A stretch of 64,000 nucleotides of DNA from Runella sp. CRIBMP. GTDB taxonomy: Bacteria; Bacteroidota; Bacteroidia; Cytophagales; Spirosomataceae. This document shows positions 33,398 through 42,363 of this stretch, piece after piece; position 1 is the stretch's first letter; every line of letters starts with the position of its first letter. A program made the position numbers and the translations under genes. The DNA is taken from assembly GCF_009905605.1 (NCBI RefSeq), contig NZ_JAAAKZ010000002.1, forward strand, positions 1,054,001 through 1,118,000, in the 5' to 3' direction. A model generated the notes under the pieces. That model searched no databases, was not told the DNA's origin, and saw only the letters and a program-made list of their open reading frames with translations.

Positions 33398-34645
33398 CTA
33401 GCTAAAACGCAAAGGATTAAAAGCCTGCACCTCCATTGATTCCGCCTTGCCCGTCACAATTTCAGCGACTAATTTTCCCGTAGCAGGGCCCAAACTCACG
33501 CCCATCATTCCATGCCCCGTGGCGAGCGTAACATTATCCAGTCCTTTTACTCGTCCGATATAAGGCAGCCCATCGGGCGAACAAGGCCGCAAACCGCGCC
33601 ATACCTTGTCTACTTCGGGTAGTTGTACTTCTAGTTCGGGATAATAATTGGTAATTCCCTGTACAATTCCCCGCACGCGGTTCATATTGACCGTCATGTC
33701 GGTTCCTGCCACTTCCAAGGTACCTGCAAAACGTAAGTCCCCGCCCATCGGAGTCGCCGTGGCGCGCGCTTCAAGCATGATGGCGGGTACGTGGATATTA
33801 TTTTTCACATTTTTGAGCATGAAACTGTAGCCTTTCCCGCCCTGTAAAGGCAACGAAATACCCAACTTCTCTGTCAAAACGGGCGACCAAGCCCCCGCCG
33901 CAATGATTAATTCTTCGGTTTTATGACTCCCTTTGGCCGTTTGTATGGCCGTTATTTTTGTTCCTTTTTTCTCAAAACCAAGCACCTCTTCGTTCTCCAA
34001 AACCTGCACTCCCTGTTTTTTAAGAAAGTCTAATAAATTCTTAATAAGCAAGTTGGGTGTTATGTGTGCATCACCTGGGTAGTAAACTGCGCCACGCACA
34101 TCTACCCGAACCTCAGGTTCAAGCGCCTGCACCTGAGCGCCGTTCAGCATCTCCGCCACAATGCCCGCCTGATTGGCCAAGTGCGCTTCTTCGGCCATTT
34201 CGTGCTCGGTATCGGCGTTTTTGTACAACATCAACAATCCGCGCTCGTGCCACCCAAAATCTACGTCGCCAGAAGCAGCCAAATCTTGAAAGAGTTTTTT
34301 AGAAAGCAAACTTATATCCCGCAAAATAGGGATGGAACGTTGGACGTGTTGTTCGGTGGAATATTTATAAAACAGCAATCCCCATTTCATCAAATCCCAA
34401 CTCAACCGTGGCTTTACATAAAACGGACTGGTGGATTTCAGCATCCAGCGCAAGCCTTTGGCAATCATGCCCGGCTGGGCCAACGGCACAATATGACTCG
34501 GGACAATCATGCCTGCATTGCCAAAAGAGCAACCGTCGAGAAACGCTCCTTGCTCAATGATAGTGACCGAATGGCCCGTTTTTTGAAGATAATACGCCGA
34601 AAAAAGGCCGCTTACCCCTCCCCCGATAATCGTTACTGAATTCAT
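33398..34645 (-). CDS. FAD-dependent D-amino-acid dehydrogenase-like oxidoreductase
   Basis: The 415-residue flavoprotein starts VTIIGGGVSGLFSAYYLQKTGHSVTIIEQ, an FAD dinucleotide-binding GxGxxG. It continues with GCSFGNAGMIVPSHIVPLAQPGM and ends PDGLPYIGRVKGLDNVTLATGHGMMGVSLGPATGKLVAEIV. This is the DadA/D-amino-acid dehydrogenase (DAO) subfamily. In hydroxyproline clusters, such enzymes oxidise cis-4-hydroxy-D-proline. Here the nearest hydroxyproline gene carries a dehydratase signature instead, so the substrate is open. A perfect TACCTTTG -7 box lies on the minus strand at 34678-34671. Confidence 0.82.
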   Translation of the reverse strand: MNSVTIIGGGVSGLFSAYYLQKTGHSVTIIEQGAFLDGCSFGNAGMIVPSHIVPLAQPGMIAKGLRWMLKSTSPFYVKPRLSWDLMKWGLLFYKYSTEQHVQRSIPILRDISLLSKKLFQDLAASGDVDFGWHERGLLMLYKNADTEHEMAEEAHLANQAGIVAEMLNGAQVQALEPEVRVDVRGAVYYPGDAHITPNLLIKNLLDFLKKQGVQVLENEEVLGFEKKGTKITAIQTAKGSHKTEELIIAAGAWSPVLTEKLGISLPLQGGKGYSFMLKNVKNNIHVPAIMLEARATATPMGGDLRFAGTLEVAGTDMTVNMNRVRGIVQGITNYYPELEVQLPEVDKVWRGLRPCSPDGLPYIGRVKGLDNVTLATGHGMMGVSLGPATGKLVAEIVTGKAESMEVQAFNPLRFS

Positions 34646-34850
34646 CGTTTGAAATTTACATTCTTCAGGCCAAAGGTACGATGCCCCCGAGGAGTTTTCA
34701 TAGCCAGAAATTGATGAATTTTGATAAAATATTAACTACCCTATTTTTAATCAGATATAAAGATTTGTTTTACATTTGTACACTTACTTCCTGTAGTGAA
34801 TATTCAAAATTTCAGCCATATAGAATATTCTCTAAAATATATTTAGCAAT

Positions 34851-37800
34851 GTGAAGTCAATCAACATTTTAACCGCCAGCAGATGGGTTGCCCTTTTGCT
34901 GTTCTCACTGGTGCTGCGAGTATCAGTGGCGCAGGTGTATTATTTCCGGCACTATGATATTTTTTCGGGGTTGGGCCAATCGCAGGTTTCCGACATCGAG
35001 CAGGACCGCTTTGGGTACATTTGGCTTTCTACGCGCGGCGGCGGGCTTTCTCGCTTCGACGGGCTGCATTTTACCACCTACCGAAAAGAGGATAATCTGC
35101 CCGCAAACAATATTTTATCACTCGAAATTGACGCCAAAGGCCTGATGTACATCGGTACCCCCTTTGGTCTCTCTATCTACGACGGCCAAAATACCCGTCC
35201 CGTTTACTCCCCCAACCGCGAACCCTACACGGTTTCCTCCGTAATTGGTGACCAAAAAGGCAATGTTTACGCCATTTGTAATGCGAGTCAACTGGGGAAA
35301 ATAGTCAACGATAGCCTCATTTTTTTGAAGAAAAGCGGCGCGGTTCGCCCCTCCTTTTACAGCGATATGTCGGGCACGCGCGATAAAAGATTGATGGTTT
35401 CGACCTACAGCGGAGAAATTTTTGAGGTAACTCCTAAAGGCCTTCAATCTCGGTATCATACGCCCGACGGCATGGTCTTGCGGTGTATTTTATTTGACTC
35501 TAAAGACAGCCTTTGGCTGGGAACCGAAAAGGGAGTTTTTCGAACTTCTGCCCATAACTCTGACATCAAAACCACTGATTTACAATTTATTAGCAAAGAA
35601 CTCGCCCACGAAATGACCGAAACCTCCGACGGCTGTATCTGGATGGGGCTGACCACGGGAGCGATGCGTTACCAAAAAGGAGGCCTCCTAAAATTTGGCG
35701 TCCAAAATGGTTTTACAAACTTCATGGTCAAAGGAATGTTGGAAGACCGCGAAGGAAATATTTGGTTTACCACCGACGGCGACGGCGTCTATAAATTCAC
35801 CAACCCTGCCTTCACGGGTTTGAATGCTACGTCAGGTTTAAGCAGCAATACCATCTCCTGTTTTGCCCTTGCCCCCGACGGAAAATTATGGATTAGCTAT
35901 TTCGATCATGGAATGGATATTTGGGACACCAAAACCAGCAAAATTCTGCCGCTCCCCAAGCCGCTTCTGGGCAAGCGAGTCAATTGCCTATCCGTTGATA
36001 ATGAAGGAAATACCTGGGTTGGACTGGCGGGGGCGGGGGTTTATAAAATTTCAAAAACAGCCATAGAATATATCCCCCTTGATACATACTTATCTTCGCA
36101 CGGAGTCACGCTTTTTATGGAAGTAGGAAAGGGGAAGGAGATGTGGATTAGCACTTCTAACGGGTTAATTTTGCACGATGGAACCCAACTCCACCACTAT
36201 ACTTCTAAGCAGGGATTAAAAGGTCGATTTGTACGTAGAACGCTACAACTCAATGATAATGAACTGATTGCTTCTGGCCCGGGGGGATTGAATATCCTAA
36301 AAAACGGTACTGTCTACGATTTTATGTACGACCGTGCCCTTGCTTCTTTTCCCGCCTTGAGCATGGCCAAACGCCACGATGGTCTGCTAGCCTTGGGAAG
36401 CTTTGAGGACGGTATTGCGGTGTTTGACCCAAAAACGCGCAAAAAGGAGTATTATACCGTAAAAAACGGGCTTTGTTCCAACCTGATTTACAATACCATT
36501 TTTGACAAGCAAGGCCGGTTATGGGTCGGCACCGAGCGCGGCATTGATTTAATCACGATTGATAAAAGCCTGAAAATCAGCAATATCAGACATTACAACG
36601 AAACTGACGGCTTTACCGCCCGCGAAACCAACGCCAATACGGCATTTGTAGCCCCCAACGGGGAATTATGGATTGGAACCATCAAAGGGCTCTTCAGGCA
36701 CCGAGAGAGGAACGTTAAATCTCGCCCAGAAGCATTGAAAGTCCATTTTACGGATGTCAGAATTCCTTTTGACACAACAGACCTTGCCCGCTACGCCCAA
36801 GGCCAAAGCAAGTGGAACCAAGTCTACGAGGGCTTATCATTACCAAACACCAAAAATCAACTAAGAATCAGCTTTATAGCCATTAATCACACCCGTCCAG
36901 ACCACGTAAGGTACCAGTACCAATTGGCAGGAGCGGATGAAGGCTGGCTCGGCCCAACCGACCAAACGGCCGTTGTATATTCCCATCTCACGCCGGGCTG
37001 CTATCACTTCAAAGTACGCGCTTCCTACGGCGACAATCATTGGGGAGATATTTCGACCTATACTTTTGAAATTATTCCACCTTTTTATCAACGTTGGTGG
37101 TTTATATTACTCATTGCCACCACTTTAGTATCACTCGGGATTTTATCGCAAAAGCTTTATATTCAATACCGTACACGGCGGGTATTGGCGTATGAAAAGC
37201 TAAAACAGGAAGCCGAGGCCGCCGTAAGGGTACAAATAGCTCAGGATTTTCACGACGAATTGGGCAATCGTTTGGCTGCCATTCGAATGCAGTCCAACGT
37301 GCTCAAACTTCGCTACAATGGGCACGAAAGTGAGGAAAAGCGCATTGTGGGAGAAATTGAAAAAAACGTTGTTAAGCTCTTCCGAGACACCAAAGATTTC
37401 ATCTGGTCGATTGACCCCGAAAGTAACCAAATCAACGAATTATCCCTGTATATCAAGGATTTAGGCGAAAATTTATTACAAGATACCCCCATTCATTTTC
37501 ATACCGACATTCGTTTTCCTAACGAGTACGAAAACGTGCATCTGCCACCGGGCCGAAGCATTCAGGTGATTATGATTTTCAAAGAAGCCTTAACCAACTG
37601 CGTCAAGCATGCTCAATGTCAAAACATCATTTTTCGGGCAACCATCGAAAATCAAATGATGTCTTTTGCCCTGATTGACGATGGCACGGGAATCGTATTC
37701 CCCACCGAAGGCTATCATAAAGGACTGAATAACATGCGCTTACGCGCCGAACGAATCCATTGTCATTTATCCATTACGCCTACCCCTCCCAAAGGAACAA

Positions 37801-37856
37801 TCGTTTTGCTGAGAGGGAGCATTCCAACCAAAACAGCCTCCCCCAAAAGTAGTTAG
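34851..37856 (+). CDS. Membrane sensor histidine kinase with periplasmic two-propeller sensor
   Basis: The 1001-residue kinase has a signal or first membrane segment at about 8-27. A long periplasmic region of repeated two-component propeller blades follows (FGYIWLSTRGGGLSRFDG, GNIWFTTDGDGVYKF, GRLWVGTERGID and others), then a Y_Y_Y domain (HVRYQYQLAGADEGWLGPTDQTAVVYSHLTPGCY) and a membrane segment near 745-765. The cytoplasmic part has a HisKA_3 dimerisation box DFHDELGNRLAAIRMQSNVL and a HATPase with DDGTGIVFPTEGYHKGLNNMRLR. Unlike Bacteroides hybrid two-component systems, no receiver or DNA-binding domain is fused. The start is GTG at 34851; a perfect TACATTTG -7 box lies at 34771-34778. 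The partner regulator follows 27 nt later. Confidence 0.88.
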   Translation: MKSINILTASRWVALLLFSLVLRVSVAQVYYFRHYDIFSGLGQSQVSDIEQDRFGYIWLSTRGGGLSRFDGLHFTTYRKEDNLPANNILSLEIDAKGLMYIGTPFGLSIYDGQNTRPVYSPNREPYTVSSVIGDQKGNVYAICNASQLGKIVNDSLIFLKKSGAVRPSFYSDMSGTRDKRLMVSTYSGEIFEVTPKGLQSRYHTPDGMVLRCILFDSKDSLWLGTEKGVFRTSAHNSDIKTTDLQFISKELAHEMTETSDGCIWMGLTTGAMRYQKGGLLKFGVQNGFTNFMVKGMLEDREGNIWFTTDGDGVYKFTNPAFTGLNATSGLSSNTISCFALAPDGKLWISYFDHGMDIWDTKTSKILPLPKPLLGKRVNCLSVDNEGNTWVGLAGAGVYKISKTAIEYIPLDTYLSSHGVTLFMEVGKGKEMWISTSNGLILHDGTQLHHYTSKQGLKGRFVRRTLQLNDNELIASGPGGLNILKNGTVYDFMYDRALASFPALSMAKRHDGLLALGSFEDGIAVFDPKTRKKEYYTVKNGLCSNLIYNTIFDKQGRLWVGTERGIDLITIDKSLKISNIRHYNETDGFTARETNANTAFVAPNGELWIGTIKGLFRHRERNVKSRPEALKVHFTDVRIPFDTTDLARYAQGQSKWNQVYEGLSLPNTKNQLRISFIAINHTRPDHVRYQYQLAGADEGWLGPTDQTAVVYSHLTPGCYHFKVRASYGDNHWGDISTYTFEIIPPFYQRWWFILLIATTLVSLGILSQKLYIQYRTRRVLAYEKLKQEAEAAVRVQIAQDFHDELGNRLAAIRMQSNVLKLRYNGHESEEKRIVGEIEKNVVKLFRDTKDFIWSIDPESNQINELSLYIKDLGENLLQDTPIHFHTDIRFPNEYENVHLPPGRSIQVIMIFKEALTNCVKHAQCQNIIFRATIENQMMSFALIDDGTGIVFPTEGYHKGLNNMRLRAERIHCHLSITPTPPKGTIVLLRGSIPTKTASPKSS

Positions 37857-37883
37857 CTTTTTGGGTAAACCCATAAACGTATA

Positions 37884-38510
37884 ATGATTAACGTTACAAA
37901 AATCACCGTTATTGAAGACAACGAAGCCGTCAAAGATGGCTTGGCACTCATCATTGGAAGTCAGCAACGTTTTCACGTCGTGAACACGTACACGAACTGC
38001 ATCGATGCCCTCAAAAACTTAAAAAAAGACGCTCCCGACCTCGTATTGATTGACCTTGAGCTTCCGGGGATGCACGGCATTGAAGGCATAAAACGCATTT
38101 TGCGCGAACGCCCCCACACCACGATACTGGTCATCAGCGTACACGAAGATGGCAAATTGGTCTTTGAAGCGCTTTGTGCGGGTGCTTCGGGGTATCTAAC
38201 TAAAGATACCGACCACATCCGTTTGCTGAATGCCATTGATGAGGTATTGAGCGGTGGTGCGCCCATGAGCTCAAAGATTGCATCGCTGGTGGTAAAGTCA
38301 TTTCAACGCAACCTCAATACTCCTCTTTCCGACCGAGAAACAGACGTTTTGACCCTTCTTTCTAGGGGAAAAACGTATCATTCGATTGCCGACGAACTGT
38401 TTATTAGTGTCGAGACCGTTAAGACGCACATTCGGAATATTTACCAAAAACTACACGTAACCAACAAGACCGAAGCCCTCAAAAAGGCGGTAAAAGACAA
38501 ACTTATCTAA
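37884..38510 (+). CDS. NarL/LuxR-type response regulator
   Basis: The 208-residue regulator has a receiver domain with acidic residues E11/D12, phospho-acceptor D57 (LVLIDLELPGMHG) and lysine in GYLTKDTDHI. Its C-terminal LuxR helix-turn-helix spans about 145-208 (LSDRETDVLTLLSRGKTYHSIADELFISVETVKTHIRNIYQKL). It starts 27 nt after the propeller kinase and is certainly its cognate output. Target genes are unknown; the downstream protease is a candidate. Confidence 0.9.
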   Translation: MINVTKITVIEDNEAVKDGLALIIGSQQRFHVVNTYTNCIDALKNLKKDAPDLVLIDLELPGMHGIEGIKRILRERPHTTILVISVHEDGKLVFEALCAGASGYLTKDTDHIRLLNAIDEVLSGGAPMSSKIASLVVKSFQRNLNTPLSDRETDVLTLLSRGKTYHSIADELFISVETVKTHIRNIYQKLHVTNKTEALKKAVKDKLI

Positions 38511-38539
38511 CCTACCTATTTTTGGGGGATAACCACTAT

Positions 38540-38584
38540 CCCGTCTGACGGTTTTGAACTGGGACGCACAGTCCGTCAGGCGGG
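38540..38584. terminator. Inverted repeat after the kinase-regulator operon
   Basis: CCCGTCTGACGG (38540-38551) and CCGTCAGGCGGG (38573-38584) pair with one mismatch over 12 bp across a 21-nt loop, 30 nt after the regulator stop codon. The inner GTCTGACGG motif recurs in the stem of the terminator at 52000-52044. Confidence 0.5.
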
Positions 38585-38620
38585 TGGGCTCCGCCAAAAT
38601 CAGCTGATAAACAATACATT

Positions 38621-38653
38621 GGCGCAAAAACCCCTATTTTGGGGTGATGCGCC
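38621..38653 (+). other. Nested hairpin in the leader of the aspartyl protease gene
   Basis: GGCGC/GCGCC (38621-38625, 38649-38653) encloses ACCCC/GGGGT (38630-38634, 38641-38645) around TATTTT. It lies 50 nt before the likely start codon, so it could be a leader structure; its role is unknown. Confidence 0.35.
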
Positions 38654-38703
38654 GCATTGATAAATAGCTTTACTTCATGGCTTCAAATAACCCTTACAAA
38701 GCC

Positions 38704-39963
38704 ATGAAAATGAAATACTTAGTACTTTGCCTCGCTACTCTTTTTGTGTGCTTCAGCAGCCGAGCCATCGAGCAAAAAGAACAGGAGCAAATCCATGGGC
38801 TGCACTTGGCCAACGGTCGCCAATCCACACGGATTCCGTTTGAATTACACTCTAATCTCATCATTGTGCCCGTGCGCATCAATAAATCAGATACCCTCCG
38901 ATTTGTGCTTGATACGGGCGTGGGCTCAACGATTTTGACCGATGCTTCCGTTGCGCAAAAACTGGGCATGAAATCGGTACGCAAAATGAAAATCGAAGGC
39001 ATGGGCGACGGCAAATCCATTGCAGCCGATGTCACCGTGGGCAACACGCTCAAAATGGGCAAAATGCAGGGGTTCAAACATAACATCGTGGTAATGGACA
39101 GCGAAATATTGCGGCTATCGGAGGTGGTAGGAACGCCCATTCACGGCATTTTTGGGTACGAAATATTCAGCAAATTTGTGGTCACGATTGATTTTCATCG
39201 ACAAGAACTCACGCTCACCACGCCTACCAAATACAAATATACGGCCAAACAAGGCGACCGATTCCCGATTGTAATTGAAAAAACCAAACCCTATCTGGAC
39301 GCCGTAACGGTCGTGTCCAATGACCGCGAATTACCGATTCGGGTGGTGTTGGATACGGGTGCGGGGCACGCTTTAATGCTCAATACTTCGGTCAATAATA
39401 TTCAATTGCCCCAAAAAGTGGTAAAATCGCAGCTAGGCGTTGGCTTGGCGGGGGTTATCAACGGCCACATCGGTCGGATTCCCAAGGTGCGTATCGGGCA
39501 GTTTGAACTAACGGATGTATTGACCACTTTTCCAGACAGCTCAGCATTTGGCATGAAACTCACCGACCAGTCTCCTTACCGCGACGGAAACCTAGGTGGA
39601 GAATTGTTAAGTCGCTTCAAGGTGACGTTTAATTATGAAGCAGGATACATTGTGCTGAAACCCAACAAAAAACGCTTCAAAGAGCGCTTTGAACACGACA
39701 TGAGCGGTATGGATGTACGAGCCAAAGGAAAAGGCTTTCGGCAATTTTTTGTTGAAAACGTAATCCAAGGCTCACCCGCCTTTCAGGCAGGGCTTCAAGA
39801 AGGAGACGAAGTGCTTCTGATCAACAGCCAATCGGTCGAAACCATGGGGCTACCTGATATTTACCGAATGTTTCAACGCCGCGAAGGCAAAGAAATGCAC
39901 GTGGTGGTACGTCGCAACGGGCGGCTGGTATCGGCCAATTTTGCCTTGAAGCGGATTATTTAA
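38704..39963 (+). CDS. Exported retropepsin-like aspartyl protease with C-terminal PDZ domain
   Basis: The protein of about 419 residues has a signal peptide (MKMKYLVLCLATLFVCFSS). Two retropepsin-type motifs follow, FVLDTGVGSTIL near residue 70 and VVLDTGAGHALM near residue 210, so both aspartates of the catalytic pair lie in one chain. A PDZ domain covers about 330-415 (FVENVIQGSPAFQAGLQEGDEVLLINSQSVE). The layout is common among secreted Bacteroidota aspartyl proteases. The start MKMK at 38704 is chosen over the upstream ATG at 38677 because the signal peptide then begins properly. A nested hairpin lies in the leader. Confidence 0.82.
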   Translation: MKMKYLVLCLATLFVCFSSRAIEQKEQEQIHGLHLANGRQSTRIPFELHSNLIIVPVRINKSDTLRFVLDTGVGSTILTDASVAQKLGMKSVRKMKIEGMGDGKSIAADVTVGNTLKMGKMQGFKHNIVVMDSEILRLSEVVGTPIHGIFGYEIFSKFVVTIDFHRQELTLTTPTKYKYTAKQGDRFPIVIEKTKPYLDAVTVVSNDRELPIRVVLDTGAGHALMLNTSVNNIQLPQKVVKSQLGVGLAGVINGHIGRIPKVRIGQFELTDVLTTFPDSSAFGMKLTDQSPYRDGNLGGELLSRFKVTFNYEAGYIVLKPNKKRFKERFEHDMSGMDVRAKGKGFRQFFVENVIQGSPAFQAGLQEGDEVLLINSQSVETMGLPDIYRMFQRREGKEMHVVVRRNGRLVSANFALKRII

Positions 39964-40053
39964 ACCTCAAATATCCATTCCCACAGAAGTAAATCGCCTT
40001 TATTTCTGTGGGTTTCTATTTATCTTTAGGCCCCTAAGCCAAAAGATAAATTC

Positions 40054-41214
40054 ATGAAACGAATTCACACGATTGATGTTACCCGCGGTATTGTTATGAT
40101 TATCATGGCATTAGATCACGTCAGGGATTTGATGCACACTACCGCGTTAACCCAAGACCCTACCAATTTACAAACCACTACCGCTGCCCTGTTTATGACC
40201 CGCTGGGTAACGCATCTTTGCGCGCCCAGTTTCGTTTTTTTGTCGGGAGTCTCGGCGTACTTAACTTTTAAAAGCCAACACAATCCCGCGCAAACCAAAC
40301 GCTTCCTGCTGACCAGAGGACTCTGGCTGATGTTGTTGGAAATCACAGTCATCAATTTTGCTTTTTGGTTCGATATTCATTTCCGTACCATTATTCTACA
40401 AGTTATTTTTGCCATCGGGTTGGGTTTTGTGACGTTATCCTTTTTGTTAAAAGTACCCGTGAGGGTATTAGGTATTATCGGGTGGAGCATTGTCTTGTTG
40501 CATGGCCTGACCACCCTAATTCCTGTTCCTCAAAATCCAGGACTAGCCGTGGGCTGGTCATTTTTGTTTGTCACCAATGTATTTACGCTTTCTCCAAACT
40601 TCACATTGGGCACACTATACCCTTTCATTCCTTGGCTTGGCATCATGCTAGCGGGGTTTGGCTTTGGTAGCGTGTTTGAAAAAGCCGAGCCCATTCGCAG
40701 AAACATACTTTGGCGCTCTGCTTTGTTGGCAATAAGTCTGTTTGTGATGATTCGGCTCCTCAATTTTTACGGCAACCCTACGCAATGGGCAGCGCAAAAA
40801 TCAAGTCTTTTTACTTTTCTGTCGTTTATAAATGTATCCAAATACCCGCCTTCCCTGCTTTATACGTTGGTTATGCTCGGACTCATGTTTGGATTGTTAG
40901 CGCTGGGCGATATTCAACCCAATGCTTTCACCAAGGTAATGGCTACTTATGGAAAAGTTCCGATGTTTTATTACTTGGTTCACTGGTATTTGATACACAG
41001 CGTCATGTTTGGGATGCTGTTTTTGCAGGGGTTCCGCTGGGAAGATATCCCCATTGGAACGTTTAGCTTTGGACGACCGCCCAACTCTGGCATCGAGTTA
41101 GGCGCAGTTTATGGTGTATGGATAGCCGTGGTTTTATTTTTGTATCCATTGTGTCGTTGGTACGCAAACTACAAAGCCACGCACCGAAACCTAAAATGGC
41201 TGTCTTATTTATAA
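40054..41214 (+). CDS. DUF1624 / heparan-alpha-glucosaminide acetyltransferase-like membrane protein
   Basis: The 386-residue protein has about ten membrane segments. It opens with RIHTIDVTRGIVMIIMALDHVRDLMHTT, the signature of the acyltransferase-like DUF1624 family; the histidine of LDHVRD is the family's probable catalytic residue. Further blocks are TRWVTHLCAPSFVFLSGVSAYL and PWLGIMLAGFGFG. Members may transfer acetyl groups across the membrane to sugars, but bacterial substrates are not known. It is a single gene that ends at a hairpin terminator. Confidence 0.82.
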   Translation: MKRIHTIDVTRGIVMIIMALDHVRDLMHTTALTQDPTNLQTTTAALFMTRWVTHLCAPSFVFLSGVSAYLTFKSQHNPAQTKRFLLTRGLWLMLLEITVINFAFWFDIHFRTIILQVIFAIGLGFVTLSFLLKVPVRVLGIIGWSIVLLHGLTTLIPVPQNPGLAVGWSFLFVTNVFTLSPNFTLGTLYPFIPWLGIMLAGFGFGSVFEKAEPIRRNILWRSALLAISLFVMIRLLNFYGNPTQWAAQKSSLFTFLSFINVSKYPPSLLYTLVMLGLMFGLLALGDIQPNAFTKVMATYGKVPMFYYLVHWYLIHSVMFGMLFLQGFRWEDIPIGTFSFGRPPNSGIELGAVYGVWIAVVLFLYPLCRWYANYKATHRNLKWLSYL

Positions 41215-41220
41215 ACACAA

Positions 41221-41252
41221 AACCCCTTCGGCTTTTTAGGTCTGAAGGGGTT
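41221..41252. terminator. Bidirectional terminator
   Basis: AACCCCTTC (41221-41229) and GAAGGGGTT (41244-41252) form a 9-bp stem between the convergent acyltransferase-like and Ppx/GppA genes. Confidence 0.65.
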
Positions 41253-41275
41253 GAGCATAGCAACGTACAATACTC

Positions 41276-42148
41276 TTACTTTTTCAGTTTTTCGTATACC
41301 AACTGAATAATACCGTCTTTCAATCCTAAGTCGGGTACCAGAATCCTATCTGCACCCGCCCATTTCATGACTGACGTATAAATATCCGCCGCTGGAATGA
41401 TAACGTCGGCACGGTCGGCATTGAGTCGTAATTTATTGACGCGTTCTTCCTGACTAAAGGAGGCGATGTAGTCACGCATTCGTTTTAGTTCCGACAAAGA
41501 AGTCGAGTTGTCGGCAGTTTTGGAGACCAAGTTAAAAAGCTTGGAAATATTACCACCCGTTCCGACGGCCACGATGGGTTCGAGCGAATCTACATTATCC
41601 TCAATCCATTGTTCCATTTTCCCCCAAGCGCCTTTGCTTTCTTTGCCTTCCAACAAACGCACGGAGCCAATTTTAAACGATTTGGTGGCAATTTTTTGCC
41701 GGTTAAAATAAATATTCAGTTCTGTGCTACCGCCACCTACGTCGATGTGAAGGTACTGACCATCTTCCAGAGCTTGTACGACTACATTGTTGATGAGCTG
41801 CGCTTCACGGGTGCCGTCAATGATGTGAATCTGAATGCCCGTGCTTGCCGCAATCCGCTCTACGATGTCCTCGCCATTGGCAGATTCACGCATGGCCGAA
41901 GTGGCACAGGCCATATACCCCTCGACTTCGTGCAGTTCCAGCAACAGTTTGTAGCACTGCATCAGTTTGACCGTACGAGCTTCGCTCTCGGGGGTGATGC
42001 TGCCGAAATTAAAAACGTCATGTCCAAGACGTAGTGGAAAACGGACGTATTCCACTTTTTTGAAACTGGTATAACCACCATCGTGCAGAACGGATGAAAT
42101 CTGTAGGCGCGCTGCGTTGGAGCCAATATCAATTGCCGCGATTTTCAA
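41276..42148 (-). CDS. Ppx/GppA phosphatase-family protein (exopolyphosphatase-like)
   Basis: The protein of about 290 residues has the ASKHA phosphatase motifs: KIAAIDIGSNAARLQISS at the N-terminus, ATSAMRESANGEDIV, YLHIDVGGGSTELNIYF near residue 125 and VAVGTGGNISKLFNL. Such enzymes cleave polyphosphate or pppGpp. The frame is open to a TTG at 42175, but a perfect TACATTTG -7 box sits exactly there (42180-42173), so translation more likely begins at the TTG at 42148 (then KIAAIDIG). It is shorter than E. coli Ppx and lacks the HD extension, the usual form in Bacteroidota. Confidence 0.85.
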   Translation of the reverse strand: MKIAAIDIGSNAARLQISSVLHDGGYTSFKKVEYVRFPLRLGHDVFNFGSITPESEARTVKLMQCYKLLLELHEVEGYMACATSAMRESANGEDIVERIAASTGIQIHIIDGTREAQLINNVVVQALEDGQYLHIDVGGGSTELNIYFNRQKIATKSFKIGSVRLLEGKESKGAWGKMEQWIEDNVDSLEPIVAVGTGGNISKLFNLVSKTADNSTSLSELKRMRDYIASFSQEERVNKLRLNADRADVIIPAADIYTSVMKWAGADRILVPDLGLKDGIIQLVYEKLKK

Positions 42149-42172
42149 TGAATTTTTGTCATTTAGTTTGTG

Positions 42173-42180
42173 CAAATGTA
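42173..42180 (-). promoter_or_regulatory. -7 box of the Ppx/GppA gene
   Basis: A perfect TACATTTG on the minus strand overlaps the upstream TTG start candidate at 42175, which argues for initiation at 42148. No TTG is found at the -33 position. Confidence 0.45.
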
Positions 42181-42222
42181 AAACCTAGCGGCGTACCTTT
42201 TAATAACCTAATTCGTTAATTT

Positions 42223-42253
42223 TTGAAATTTCTCATAATCCTCCTTAGTTTTG
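42223..42253 (+). promoter_or_regulatory. Promoter of the carbamoyltransferase gene cluster
   Basis: TTG (42223-42225), a 20-nt spacer and a perfect TAGTTTTG (42246-42253) match the Bacteroidota consensus. The leader before the carbamoyltransferase start is about 100 nt. Confidence 0.6.
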
Positions 42254-42363
42254 TCTGCATTATATAGAAGATTAAAAACCAGAAACCGGCAAAGTTGTAG
42301 TAACATTGTCAAGATTTTCAACAAAAATCATCACAAATACCCCCTATTTTATCCCATCTTAGA

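Noticed and set aside
42149-42175. N-terminal extension of the Ppx/GppA protein
   Set aside because: The TTG start lies inside a perfect -7 promoter box, upstream of the expected transcription start.
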